Both the position numbers and the translations under genes were made by a program. From the NCBI GenBank assembly GCA_024803745.1, contig JANJXV010000013.1, forward strand, positions 310,001 through 374,000: a DNA stretch of 64,000 nt, read 5' to 3'. The notes beneath the pieces are model-generated. The model saw nothing but the letters and a program-made list of their open reading frames with translations, had not been told where the DNA came from and made no database searches. Origin of the DNA: Megascapheus bottae. Lineage: Eukaryota; Chordata; Mammalia; Rodentia; Geomyidae. This document shows positions 25,701-40,300 of this stretch, piece after piece. Within the stretch, counting starts at the first letter, position 1; the number at the start of each line of letters is the position of its first letter.

Positions 25701-26943
25701 CCCTCACCCTAACCCTAACCCTAACACCAACACTAAACCAAACCATAACCCTAAACCTAACCATAACCCTAACCCTAACCCTCACACTCACTCTCACCCT
25801 AACCCTATCCCTAACTTAAACTCTCACACTCACACTAACCCTAACCCTAACCCCAATGCTACCCATCGACCTAACCCTAACGCTCACCCTAACCATCACC
25901 CTAACCCTGACCCAAACCGAAACCTTAACCATAATCCTCACCCTAACCCTAATTCTAACCCTAAGCTTAAAACTCACCCTCACCCTCACCCTAACACTAA
26001 CCCTAACCACCACCCTCATACTCACTCTCACCCTAACCCTCAACCTCACCCTCACCCTAAACCTTACCGTAACCCTAACCCTCACCCTCACCCTAACCCT
26101 AACCCTAACCATCAGCCTAACCCTCAACCCGCCCTAACCCTCACCCTCACCCTAACCCTCACTCTCACCCTCACCCTAACCCTAAACCTTACCCTCACCC
26201 AAACCCTCACCATCAACCTCACCCTAACCCTCACCCTATCCCTCACACTCACCCTCCCCCTTACCCTCACCCTAACCCTAACCATAACCATAACCCTCAC
26301 CCTCACCCTCACCCTAACCCTAACCCTAATCCAAAAGCTAAACTTAGCCCTAGCCCTAACCATATACATAACCCTATCCCTGACCCTAACCCAAAGCCTA
26401 ACCCTAAACCTAACCCTAACCCTCACCCTAAACATAACCCTCACCCTAAACCTCCCCCTACCACTAACCCTAACCCTAAAACTAACGCTAACCCTAACCC
26501 TCACCGTAACCCTCACCCTAACCCTAACCCTAACTATAACCCTAAACCTCACCCTCACCCTAAGCCTAACCCATACCCTAACCCTAAATGTAAACCTCAC
26601 CCTCACCGTAATCCTAACCCTAATCCTAACCCTAACCCTAACCCTAATCCAAACGCTAAACCTAGCCCTAGCCCTAACCCTATACATAACCCTATCCCTA
26701 ACCCTAATCCTAACCCTAACTCTAACCATAGACCTAACCCTAAACCTAAGGAAAACCCTAACCCTAAACCTAATCCTAACCCTAACTGTAACCCTAATCC
26801 TAAATTTAATCCTCACACTAACCCCCACCCTAAGCCTAAACCTAACCCTAACCCTAACTGTAATCCTAACCCTAATACTCACCCCAACCCTAACCCTAAC
26901 CCTCACCCTAAACCTCACCCTCACCCTGAGTCTAACCTTAACC

Positions 26944-27444
26944 CTCACCTTCACCCTCACTTTAAACCTAACCTTAACCCTCACCCTCACCCTAACCCTA
27001 ACCCTCACCCTCAACCTAACCCTAACCCTCACCCTCACCCTAACCCTAAACCTCACCCTCACCCTAACCTTAACCCTAACACAAACTCAAAAACTAACAG
27101 TAACCCTCACGCTAAACCTCACCCTAACCCTCACCCTCACCCTCACCCTAACCCTCACTCTCATCTTCATACCTTCCCCAACCCTCACCCTCAACTGCAC
27201 CCTAACCCTAATCCAAACACTAACATTCACCCTCACGCCACACCTAACCCTAAGCCTAACCCTCATCCTAACCCTCACCCTAACCCTCACCTTCACCCTC
27301 ACTTTAAACCTAACCTTAACCCTCACCCTCACCCTAACCCTAACCCTCACCCTCAACCTAACCCTAACCCTCACCCTCACCCTAACCCTAAACCTCACCC
27401 TCACCCTAACCTTAACCCTAACACAAACTCAAAAACTAACAGTA
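26944..27444. repeat. Direct duplication in the satellite, offset 342 bp
   Basis: About 158 bases starting 'CTCACCTTCACCCTCAC' at 26,944 recur at 27,286, including the unusual non-hexamer block 'ACACAAACTCAAAAAC' (27,079 and 27,421). The copies look nearly identical, so this is a recent event relative to the background divergence of the array. Confidence 0.85.
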
Positions 27445-27549
27445 ACCCTAACACTAACCCTCATCCTCACCCTCACCCTCACCCTAACCCTAAGCCTAAC
27501 CCTCACCCTCACCATAACCCTAGCCCTCACCCTCAACCTAACCCTCACC

Positions 27550-28060
27550 CTCACACTAAACCTAATCCTAAAACTAACCCTCACCCTAACCCTAACCCTC
27601 ACCGTAAACCTCACCCTAACCCTCACCATAACCCTAACACTATCCCTAACCCTCACCCTAACTCTAACCATAACCCTAACCCTCACCCTAACTCTAACCA
27701 TAACCCTAACCCTCACCCTCAACCTAACCTCACCCTCACACTAAACCTAATCCTAAAACTAACCCTCACCCTAACCCTCACCGTAAACCTCACCCTAACC
27801 CTCACCATAACCCTAACACTATCCCTAACCATAACTGTAACAATAAACCTAACCCTGAACCTAACCCTAATATTAATCCTAACCCTAAACTTCACCGTGA
27901 CCCTCACCCTCACCCTAATTCTAACCCTAATCCTAACCCTAACCATAAGTGTAACCCAAAACTTAACCCTAACCCTAACCTAACACTATCCCTAACCATA
28001 ACTGTAATAATAAACCTAACCCTGAACCTAACCCTAATACTGATCCTAACCCTAAACCTC
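27550..28060. repeat. Nested local duplications in the satellite
   Basis: 'CTCACACTAAACCTAATCC' and the following ~85 bases occur at 27,550 and 27,735 (offset 185). 'ACTATCCCTAACCATAACTG' and the following ~70 bases occur at 27,818 and 27,985 (offset 167). A 30-base unit is doubled around 27,655-27,715. The overlapping offsets indicate serial unequal exchange or replication slippage. Confidence 0.8.
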
Positions 28061-31000
28061 ACCTCCACCCTCACCCTCACCCTAAAACTAATCCTAAACC
28101 TCTCCCTCACCCTCACCCTAACCCTAACTCTCACCCTCACCCTCTCCCTCACCCTCACCATAACCCTACACTAACCCTAAACCTCACCATCACACTAACC
28201 CTAAACTTAACCCTAACCCTCACCATAACCATAACCCTAACCCTAACCCTCAGCCTAAACGTGACCCTCACCCTAACCCTCACACTAACGCTCACACCCA
28301 ACTCACCATAACACTCATTCTCACCCTCACCCTAACCCTAACCCTCAACTTCAACCTCACCCTAACGCTAACCCTAACCCTAAACCTAACCCTCACCCTC
28401 ACCGTAACCCTTACCCTAAACCTAATCCTAAACCTCACCCTTTCCCTTACGTTAATCCACACCCTCACCCTAACCCTAACCCTCACCTTAACCCTACCCC
28501 TGCCCATAACCCTCAACCTCACCCTAACCGTAACCCTAACCCAAACTCTAACTCTAACCCTAACGCTGACCCTAACTGAAACCCTAACCCTCTCCCTAAC
28601 CCTCACCCTAAAACTAACCCTAAACTTAACCCTCACCGTAACCCTAACCCTAATCCTAACCCTCAATCTCACCCTCAGCCTAAACCTAACCCTAAGCCTA
28701 ACCCTCACCCTCACCCTCACCCTAACCCTAAGCCTAACCCTGATCTTAACCCTAATATAAACCCTAAACCTAGCCCTAGCCCTAACCCTATACATGACCC
28801 TAACCCTAACCCTAATTCTAACTGTAACCTTACCCTACTCCTAGCCCTAACCCTATCCATAAACCTAAACGTAAACCTAAAGCTAATGCTAAATCTAACC
28901 TTAATACTAATCCTAACCCTAAGAGTCCCTAACCCTAACCCTAACCCTCACCCCCACCCTAACCCTCATCCTCACCCTCACCCTCATTCTTACCCTAACA
29001 CTCACCCTCACCCTGACACTAACCGTAATCATAAAACTAACCCAAAACCTAACCATAACCCTAACCTTAACCCTAACCTGCACCATCACCCTTACCCTCA
29101 CACTAACCTTAACCCTCACCCTAACCCTAAACCTATTCCTAACCCTAACACTCAACCTAATGCTCACCCTCACCCTAACCCTAACCCAAACCCAAACACT
29201 AACCCTAATCCTAAACCTAACCCTAACCCTCACCGTAAGACTAACCCTCACCCTAACCCTAACCATCTGCCAACCCTCATCCTAACCCTCACCTTCACCG
29301 TAACCTTAAACCTAATCCTAACCCTAACCTTAAACCTCACCCTCACCTGAACCCTAACCCTAACCCTAACCCTCACCCTCACCCTAACCCTTAACCTAAC
29401 CCTAACCCTTATCCTGACCCTAACCCTAACCCTCAGCCTCACCCTTATCCTAAACCTCACCCTAACTCTAACCCTAACCATAACCCATACCCTAACCCTC
29501 ATCCTCACCCTAACTCTAACCCGAACCCTAACCCTCACCCTCACCCTAACCCTAACCTTAACCCTAACCCTCACCCGCACCCTCACCCTAATTCTAACGC
29601 TAATTCTAACCCTAAGCCTCACTCACCCTACCCCTGCACCTAAACCAAATCCTAACCCTAAAACTAGCCCTAAACTTAACCCTCACCGTAACCCTCACCT
29701 TCACCCTAACTCTAATCCTAATTCTCACCCTCACCCTCACCCTAAACCTAACCCTTACCCTAACCCTAAGCCTAACCCTCATCCTCACCCTCACCCTAAC
29801 CCTAAGCCTAACCCTCACCCTAACCCTAATCAAAACCCTAAACCTAGCCCTAGACCTAACCCTATACATAACCCTAAGCCCAACCCTAATCCTAACCCGA
29901 ACCCTGACCCTAAACCTAGTCCTAGCCCTAACCCTAAGCATAAACCTAAACCTAACCCTAACCCTAAACCTAACAATAACCCTATCCTAACCCTAACACT
30001 CACCCACCCCACACCCTAAACCTCACCCTCAGCCTAATCCTAACCCTAACCCAATGACTAACCCAAACCCTAACCATAACCATAACCATAACCATAACCC
30101 CAACCCTAACCCTCACCCTCATCCTCACACTAACCCTAACCCTAACGCTAACTCTCACCCTTAACCTAACCCTCACCATAACCCTAATCCTAACCCTCAC
30201 CATAACCCTCACACTAACCGTAACCCTAACCCTCACCCTAACCCTAACCCTCACCTTCACCCTAACCCTAATCCTAACTTTAACCCTAACCCTAACACTC
30301 ACCATAACCCTAACCCTCACCCTCACCCTCACCCTCAGACTCAACCTAACCCTAATCCTAACCATAACCCAAACCCTAACCGTAACCTTTACCGTAACAC
30401 TCAACCTAACCCTTTCCCTCACCCTAATCCCAACTCTTACCTAACCCTAACCATAAATCTAACTCTAACCCTAACATTCACCATAACCCTAACCCTAACC
30501 CTCACACTCACACTCACCCTCATGCTAACCCTAACCCTAACACTAACCCTCACCCTCACCCTCAACCTCATGCTAACCCTAACTTTAACCCTAACTCTCA
30601 CCCTCACACTATCCCTCATCCTGATCCTAACTCTAACCCTAACCCTAACCCTCACCCTAACCCTCATAATTACCCAAAACCTGACTCTCAGCCTGACCCT
30701 CACCCTCACACTAACCCTAACCGACACACTCACCCTCACCCTCACCCTAACCCTAATTATAACCCTAACACAAACCCTAACCCTAAACCTAAACCTAACC
30801 TTAACCCTAACCTAAACCCTAACCCTAACCCTAACCCGAATTCTAACCCTCACCCTCACTCTCATCCTTACACTAACCCTCATCCTAATCCTAACCCTAC
30901 CACTAACCCTAACACTAACACTAACCAAAGCCCTAACCCTAAAATGAACCCTCACCCTAACCCTAACCCTCACCCTCACTCTCAACCTTATCCTAACTCT

Positions 31001-32356
31001 CATGCTAACCCTAACCCTAAACCTAACCCTAACACTCACCCTAACCCTAACCCTCACCCTAACCCTAACCCTAACCCTAACCCTCACCTTAACCCTCACA
31101 CTCACCTGAACCATCACCCTAACCCTCACCCTAACCCTAACCCTAACCAACACCCTAAACCAAACCCTAACCCTAACACTCACCCTCACCCTAACCCTCA
31201 CCCTAAACCTGACCCTTACACTCGCCCTAACACTAACCCTAACCATAACCCTAACACTCACCTGAACCCGAACCCACACCCTAATGTTAACCCTCACCCA
31301 CACCCTAAACCTAACCCTCACCCTCATCCTAACCCTCATCCTCACCCTCACCCTCATTCTCACCATAACACTCACCCTCACGCTAACACTAACCGTAACC
31401 ATAAAACTAACCAAACCCTAACCCTAACCCTGACCCTAACCCTCATCCTCACCCTTACCTTCACACTAACCCTAACCCTAAAATTAACCCTAACCCAAAA
31501 CGTAACCCTAATCCGAACCCTCATCCTTACCCTAATTCTCACCCTATCTCTAACCCTAACCCTCACCCTAACCCGAATCCGAACCCTTACCGGAACCCTA
31601 ACCCTAACCCTAACCCTAACCCGAACCCACACCCTCACCCAAGCCTAACCCTAACCCTAACCCTAACCCTCACCCTATTGCTTACCCTCACCCTAACCCG
31701 AATCTGAACCCTTACCGGAACCCTAACCCTCACCCTAACCCTAACCCTAACCCTAACCCACACCCTCACCCAAGCCTAACCCTAACCCTAACCCTAACCC
31801 TAACCCTAGACCTCACCCTTACCCTAACCCTAAACCTAAACCTCATTCTAAACCTGACCCTAAACCTCACCCTAACCCTAACCCTCACCCTCATCCTAAC
31901 CCTAACCCTAACCCTCATACTAACCGCACCCTCACCCTAACCCTAACCCAATCCTAACCCTCACCCTAGCCCTCACCCTAACACAAACCCTAACCCTAAC
32001 CCTGACCCTAACCCTAACTCTCACTCTCATCCTAACCCTCACCCCAACACTAATGCTAACCCTCACCCTCACCATAATCCTCACCCTAACCTAATCTAAA
32101 CGCTAAACCTAGCCCTAGCCCTAACCCTATACATAACCCTAACCCCAACCCTAATTCTAACCCTAACCCTAAACATAGACCTAACCCTAACACTCACCCT
32201 AACCCTCACCCTAACCCTACCCCTAACCCTAAACCTAACCTAACCCTAACCCTAACCCTCACGCTAAACCTAACCCTAACCCTAACTTTAACCCTTACCC
32301 TAAGCCTAATCCTAACCCTAACCCTATCCCTCACCCTAACAATCACCCTAACCCTA

Positions 32357-33300
32357 ACCATCACCCTAACTCACACCCTAACCCACAGCCTCACCGTAAA
32401 CCAAACCCTAACCCTAAACCTAACCCTCACCCTAACCATAACCCTCACTCTCACCCTCACCCTAATCCTAAACCTAACCATAACCCTAACCCTCACCCTA
32501 ACCTTAATCCTAACCCTAACACTCACCCTAAACCTCACCCTCACACTAACCCTAATCCTAACCCTAACCATAACCCTCATCTTAACCTTAACCTAACCCT
32601 AACCCTCACCCTAAACCTAAAACTAACCCTAAGCATAACCCTTACCCTAACCCTCACCCCAACCCTAACCTGAACCCTCACCCTAACCCTTACCCTCAAC
32701 CTTGCCCTAACTCTAACCTTAACCCTAACATTAACCAAAAACCTAATCCTAACCTAAGCCAAACCTTAAACCTAACCCTAAGCCTAACCCTCACCCTAAC
32801 CCTAAACTTCACCCTAACAATCACCCTAACCCTAACCCTAACCATCACCCTAACTGACACCCTAACCCACAGCCTCACCGTAAACCTAACCCTAACCCTA
32901 AACCTAACCCTCACCCTCACCCTAACCATAACCCTCACTCTCACCCTCACCTTCACCCTAATCCTAAACCTAACTGTAACCCTAACCCTCACCCTAACCC
33001 CAATCTTAACCCTAACACTCACCCTAAACCTCACCCTCACCCTAACCCTAAGCCTAACCCTAACCATAACCCTCATCCTAACCTTAACCCTCACCCTAAC
33101 CCTCACTCTAAACCTAAACCTCAAACTAACCCTAACCGTAACCTAACCCTAACCCTCACCCCAGCCCTAACCTGAACCCACACCCTAACCCTCACCCTCA
33201 ACCTTGCCCTAACTCTAACCTTAACCCTGACATTAACCAAAAACCTAACCCTAACCTAACCCAAATCTTAAACCTGACCCTAACCCTAACCCTCACCCTA
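32357..33300. repeat. ~0.49-kb duplicated block in the satellite
   Basis: 'ACCATCACCCTAACT', followed by 'CACCCTAACCCACAGCC', occurs at 32,357 and 32,841 (offset 484). 'CTTGCCCTAACTCTAACC', followed by 'CATTAACCAAAAACC', occurs at 32,701 and 33,203 (offset 502). The same two markers in the same order define a tandem pair of roughly 0.49-0.50 kb. Confidence 0.8.
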
Positions 33301-34426
33301 ACCCTAAACTTCACCGTAATCCTCACCCACACCCTCACCCTAACTCTAAACTTAACCCTAACGCTAACCCTTACCCTAACCCTAAACCTAACCCAAAACT
33401 TAACCCTATTCCTAACCCTAACCCTCACCCTCACCCTAAACCTAACCCTAACCCTAAACATCACCCTAACTCAACCCTCACCATAAACCTAACCCTACCC
33501 CTCACCCTCACCTTAACCCTAACCATAACCATAACCATAACCCTCAGCCTAACCATAACCCTCAGCCTAACCGTCACACTAACGCTCACACTCACACACA
33601 CCCTAACCCTCATTCCCACCCTCACCCTAACCCTGATCCTCACCTTCACACTCACCCTCACCCTAACCCTAAACCTAACCCTCACCCTCACCCTAACCCT
33701 TACCCTAACCCTAATCATAATCCTCACCCTTTCTCTCACCCTAATCCCCACCTTCATCCTAACCCTAACACTAAACATAACCGTAACCCTAACCCTAGCC
33801 CTCACCCTAACACTAACCCTCACCTTAACCCTAACCTTACTCCTCACCCTTACCCTAAAACTAACCCTAACCCTAAACCTCACCTTCACTCTCACCCTAA
33901 CCCTAACCCTAATCCTAATTCTTAACCTAACCCAAAGCCTAACCCTAAACCTCAACCTCATCTTCACCCTAACCTTCATCCTAACCCTCAATGAAACCCT
34001 AACCCTAACCCTAACCCTAACACTCACCCTCACATTAACCCTAACCCTAAACCTAAACCTCATCCTCACCCTAACCCTAACTCTACAGCTCTACCTAACC
34101 CTCACCCTAAACCTAACCCTAACCCTAAACCTAAACCTAAACCTCACAGTCACCCTAACCCTGACCCTCACCCTGACCCTCACCCTCCCTGTAACCCTAA
34201 CCCTAACCCTCACCCTAACCCTAACCCTAACACTAAACCTAACCTTCACCCTCATCCTAACCCAATCCTAACCCTAACCCTAACCCAAACCCTAACCCAA
34301 ACCCTGATCGTAACCATCACCCTAACCCTCACCCTCACCCTCACCCTAACCCTAACAATCACCCTAATTTTAAACATCACCCTCACCCTAACCCTAACCC
34401 TAAACTTAACCCTAACCCTAACCCTA

Positions 34427-35040
34427 ACACTAATCCTAACTGGAACCCTAAACCTAAACCTAACCCTCACCCTCACCCTAACCCTTTCCTAACCATAACC
34501 CTAACACTAATCCTAACTGGAACCCTAACCCTCAGCCTAACCATAACCAAACACTAAAACTAACCCTCCCCTCCCCCTAATCCTAACCTAATCCTAACCT
34601 AAACCTAACCCTAAACCTATCCCTAAACCTCACCCTAACCCTAAACCTCACTCACACCCTACCCCTTACCTTAACCCTAACCCTAACCCTAACCCAATCT
34701 CTCACCCTCAACCTAACCCTAACCCAAACACTAACCCTAACCCTAACCCACACCCTCACCCTATCCCTAATCCTAACCCTAATCCTAACCCTCACCCTCA
34801 CCCTAACCTTCCCCCTCACCCTAACCCTAACCCTAACACTAACCCTAACCCGAACCCTAAACCTACACCTAACCCTCAGCCTAACACTAACTCTAACCCT
34901 AAACCTAACCCTCACCCTCACCCTAACCCTAACCCTAACTCTAACCCTAACCCTCACCCTAAACCTCAGCCTAACCCTAACTCAAACACTAAAACTAACC
35001 CTCCCCTCCCCCTAATCCTAACCTAAACCTAATCCTAAAC
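34427..35040. repeat. Local duplications around 34.4-35.0 kb
   Basis: 'CTAATCCTAACTGGAACCC' is found near 34,430 and again about 73 bases later. The unusual 'AACCCTCCCCTCCCCCTAAT' block with its flanks is found near 34,560 and again about 434 bases later (near 34,995). Confidence 0.75.
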
Positions 35041-37312
35041 CTATCCCTAAATCTCACCCTAACTCTAACTCTCACACACACCCTAACCCTAACCCTAAAC
35101 CTATCTCTCACCCTCACCCTAACCCTAACCGAAACACTAACCCTGACCCTAACCCTCACCCTAACAGTAATCCTAACCTTAACCCTCACCCTCACCCTCA
35201 CCCTCATCCTAACCCTCACAATCACCCTAACCATAACCCTAAACCTAACCCTAACCCGAACCCTAAACCTAAACCTAACACTCAGCCTAACACTCATCGT
35301 CACCCTAACGCTCACCCTCACCATCATCCTAACCCTCACTCTCACTCTCACAGTAACCCTAAACCTCAACCTAACCCTAACGCTAACCCTAACCCTAACC
35401 CTCAACCTAACGCTAACCTTAACCCTCACCCTGACCCTGTCTAACCCTAACCCTAACGCTAAGCCTAACCCTCACCCTAACCCTAACCCTAACCATAAAC
35501 CTAACACCAACCCTCACCCTCAACCTAACCACAAACCCACGCTCACCCTAATCCTAACCATAACTGTAACCCTAACCCTCATCCTTAACCTCACCCTAAC
35601 CGTCAACATCACCCGAAACCTAACCCTACACCTAACCCTAATCCTAAAACTAACCTTAACCCTCACGCTCACGCTAACCATCACCCTAACCCTAACCATC
35701 ACCCTAATCCTCAAGCTAAGCCTAACACTCACCCTCACCCAAACCCTACCCTAACCCTCACCCTAACCCTAAGCCTCAACCTCACCTTAACACTAAGCCT
35801 AACCCTCACTCTCATCCTAACCTTAACCTAAACCATAACCCTAACCCAAAACCTAACCCAAACCCTCACCCTCACCCTAACCCTCACCCCCAACCTAACC
35901 CTAACCCAAAACCTAACCCTCACCCTCACCCTACCCCTAAGCCTAATCCTAATCCTAATCCTAACCCTAACCCTAACCCTCACCCTATCCCTAACCCTAA
36001 CCTTTACCCTAACCCTAGCTCTAACTCTAACTCTAACACTCACCCTCATCCTAATCCTAAAACTAAACCTAACCCTAACCCTAATCCTAACCCTCAGCCT
36101 CACGCTAACCCTCACTCTCACCCTAACACTAACCCTAACCCTCACCCTAACCCTAATACTAACCTCAGCCTGACCCTCACCCTAACCCTAAACCTAACCC
36201 TAAAACTAATCCTAACCCTAACACTAACCCTAGCCCTAACCCTCATTCTAAACCTAACCCTCAACCTCACCCTCACCCTAAACCTAACCCTAACCATAAC
36301 CCAAACACTAAACCTAACCCTAACCCTCACCTTCACCCTCACCCTCACCCTAACCCTCACCCTCACCCTAACCCTAACCCTAACCCTCACCTTCACCCTC
36401 ACCCTCACCCTAACCCTCACCCTCACCCTAACCCTAACCCTCACCCTCACTCTAACCCTCACCCTAAACCTAACCCTAAACCTAAACCTAACCCTCACCC
36501 TCACCGAACCCTAAGCCTAATGCTAAACCTATCCCTAACCCTCACCCTAACCCTAACCCTAACCCTCACCCTTACTCTCAGCCTAACTGTAACCTAACAC
36601 TAACGCTAAAGCTCACCCTCACCCTAACCCTAACCATCACCCTCACCCTCACCCTAACCCTCACCCTAAACCTAACCCTAAACCTAAGCCTAACCCTCAC
36701 CCTCACCGAACCCTAAGCCTAATCCTAAACCTAATCCTAACCCTCACCCTAACCCTCACCCTAACCCTAACCCTAACTCTCACCCTACCCCTCAGCCTAT
36801 CTGTAACCTAACAGTAACGCTAAACCTCACCCTCACCCTAATCATAACCCTCACTGTCACCCTCACCCTGAACCTTAACCTAACACTAAACCTAACCCTA
36901 ACCCTAACCTTCACCCTAACCCTAAACCTAACCCTAACACTCCCCCTAACTCTCACACTCACACTAATCCTAATCCTAACCCTAACCCTAACCATAATCC
37001 TAAACTTAATCCTCACCCTAACCCTCGCCCTAAGCCTAAGCCTAACCGGAACCGGAACCCTAACCCTCAACCTATCCCTCGCCCTAAGCCTAACCCTCAC
37101 CCTCACCCTTACTCTAACCTTAAGCCTAACCCAAACCCTGACCCTAACCCTAACCCAAAACTAAACAGTAAAACTAACCCTAACCCTAACCCTCACCCTC
37201 ACGTTAACCCTAATCCTAAACCTCACACTAACCTTCATACTAACCCTCAACCTTACCCTAACCCTCACCCTAACCCTCAGCTTCACCCTCACCCTAACAC
37301 TCACTGTCACCC

Positions 37313-40300
37313 TCACACCTACCCCAACCCTCAACCTCACCCTCACCCTAACCCCAATCCTAACCCTAACTCTAACCCTAATCCTAAACTTAATCCTCAC
37401 CCAAACCCTCACCCTAAGCCTAACCATAACCCTAACTGTAACCGTAACCCTAACCCTAATCCTCACCCCAACCCTAACCCTAAACCTCACCCTAACCCTC
37501 ACCCTCTCCCTAACCCTAACCCTAACCCTCACCCTCACGTTAAGCCTAATGTTAAACCTAAACTTAAACCTAACCCTAAACCTGACCCTAACCGTAACTC
37601 TAACCCTAACCCTAAACCTCACCCTAACACTAACCCTCATCTTAACCCTAACACTACCCCTCACCCTCACCCTAATTCTAACCCTAACCCTAACCCTCAC
37701 CCTCACCCTCACCCTAACCCTCACTCTCACCCTCACACCTACCCCAACCCTCAACCTCACCCTCAACATAACCCTAATCCTAACCCTAACCCTAAACCTA
37801 ACCCTAATACTAAACTTAATCCTCACGCTCACCCTCACCTAACCCTCACCCTAACCCCAACCCTAAACCTAACCCTCACCCTAGCCCTCACCCTAACCCT
37901 CACCCTCACCCTAACCTTCACCTTAACCATCACTCTAACCCCAACCCTAACCCTAACCCTCACCCTCACCCTAACCCTCACCCTAAACCTCACCCTCACC
38001 CTAACCCTAACCCTAAGCCTCACCCTCACGTTAACCCTAATACTAAACCTAACCCTAACCCTCACCCTAAACCTAACCCTCACCCTAACCCTGCACCACA
38101 CCCTCACCCTAACCCTAACCCTAAGCATAAACCTAACCCTAAAACTAACCCTATCCTAAACCCTCACCCTAAACCAATCCTAACCCTAACCCTAACCCTA
38201 ACCATCATTCTAACCCTCACCCTCAACCTCACCCTCACCCTAACCCTAAACCTAACCCTAACCCTAACACTAACCCTAACACTAAACCTAACCCTAATCC
38301 TAAACCTAACCTGAACCCTCACCCTAACCCTCATCCTCACCCTAACCTTCATCCTAATATTAACCCTCACCCTCAACCTAACCCTCAGGCAATTCCTAAA
38401 CCTAACACTAAACCTAACTGTAACCATAACCCTCACCCTCGCCCTAAACTTAATCCTAACCATAACCCTAACCCTAAACCTAACCCTCACCCTCACCCTA
38501 ACCCTAACCTAACCCTAACCCTAAACCTACCTTAACCCTCACCTTAACCCTAACCCTCACCCTCACCCTAACCCTAACCTTAAACCTATCTCTCACCCTC
38601 ACCCTCACCCTAACCCTAACCCTAACCCTAACCCTAACCCAAACCCTAACTCTAACCCTAACCCTCACCCTCACCCTAATCCTAAACCTAACCCTAATCC
38701 TCACCCTCACTCTCACCCTAACCCTCACCCTCACCCTAACCATAAACCTAAACCTAACCCTAACAGTAAACCTAAACCTAACCCTCAGCCTAACACTCAA
38801 CTTCACCCTAACCCATACGCTAACGCTCACCCTCACCATCACCCTAACCCTCACTCTCATTTTCACTGTCACACTAACCCTAAACCTCAATCTAACACTA
38901 ACGCTAACCCTAACCCTAACTCTCACCATAACGCTAACCCTAACCCTAACACTCACCCTGACCTTCAACATAACCTTAACCCTAACCATAAACCTAACCC
39001 TAACCCTCACCTCAACCCTAACCCTAACCATAAACCTACACCAAACCTCACCCTCAACCTAACCCTCACCCTAACCCTCACCCTAACCCTGACCCTCACC
39101 CTAACCCTAACCCCAACCCTCACCTTAATCTTAACCCTAACCCTAACCTAACCGTAAACCTCATCCTCAACCTCACCCTAACACTCAGCGTCACCGAACT
39201 CTAACCCTAAACCTAACATTAACCATAAAACTACCCCTAACCCTTACCCTCACCCTAACCCTAACCCTAAAGCTAAGTCTAACTCTCACTCTCACCCTAA
39301 CCCTCACCCTAACCCTCACCCTATCATTAAGCCTCAACCTCATGCTAACACTAAGCCTAAACCTGACTCTCACCCTAAACCTAACCTAACCTACACCCTA
39401 ACCCTAACCCAAAGCCTAACCCTAACCCTCACCCTCACCATAACCCTCACCCTAACCATAACCATAACCATAACCCTAAACCTCACCCTCACCCTAACCC
39501 TCACCCTCACCCTAACCCTAACCCTAACCTAACCCTCACCCTCACCCTAACTCTAAGCCTAATCCTAATTCTAATCCTGACCCTAACTTTAACCCTAACC
39601 CTCACCCCAACCCTAATCCTAATCCACACCCTAACCCTCACCTTAACGCTCACCCTCACTCTAACTCTAACGTTAACCCTAACTGTAACCCTAAGCGTAA
39701 ACCACACCCTAACCCAAAATTTAACCCTAACCCTAAGTTAACCCTAACCCTCACCCTCGCCTAACCCTAAACCTAACCCTAACTCTAGCCCTAACCCTAA
39801 CCCTAACCCTCACCCTCACCCTAATCCTAAACCTAAACCTAACCCTAACCCTAACCCTCAGCCTCACCTTAACCCTCACTCTCACCCTAAAACTAACCCT
39901 AATCCTCACCCTCACCCTCACTCTCACTGTAACCTTAACCCTACCACTAATCCTCACCCTTACCCCAAACCTAAACCTAACCCTAACCCTAATCCTAACA
40001 TCACCCTAAACCTTACCCTATCCCTCACATTCACCCTAACCCTAACCCTAAACCTAACCCTAACCCTAACCCTAACCCTCACCCTAACCCTCAACCTCAC
40101 CCTCACCCTCACCCTAATACTAACCATAACCCAAACCCTAAACCTAACCCTAACCCTAACCCTCACCCTCACCCTCACCCTAACCCTAAACCTAACCCTC
40201 ACCCTCACCCTAAGCCTAACCCTAACCCTAACCTTAAACCTAACCCTCACCCTCATCCTGAGCCTAATCCTAAATCTAACTTTAACCCTCACCCTAACCC

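Larger units (their letters stand above)
18910..32140. repeat. Left higher-order domain of the satellite
   Basis: A rare variant block, 'CTAGCCCTAGCCCTAA' followed by 'CCCTATACATAACCC' or a close form, recurs at about 21,845, 25,195, 26,326, 26,644, 28,752, 29,826 and 32,090, with a decayed form at 18,910. A second marker, 'AAGTGTCCCTAACCC' or a close form, follows the first at 18,987, 22,020, 25,281 and 28,921, spacing 3,033, 3,261 and 3,640 bases. Shared rare variants in the same order mean that multi-kilobase blocks were duplicated, not only single hexamers. Confidence 0.75.
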
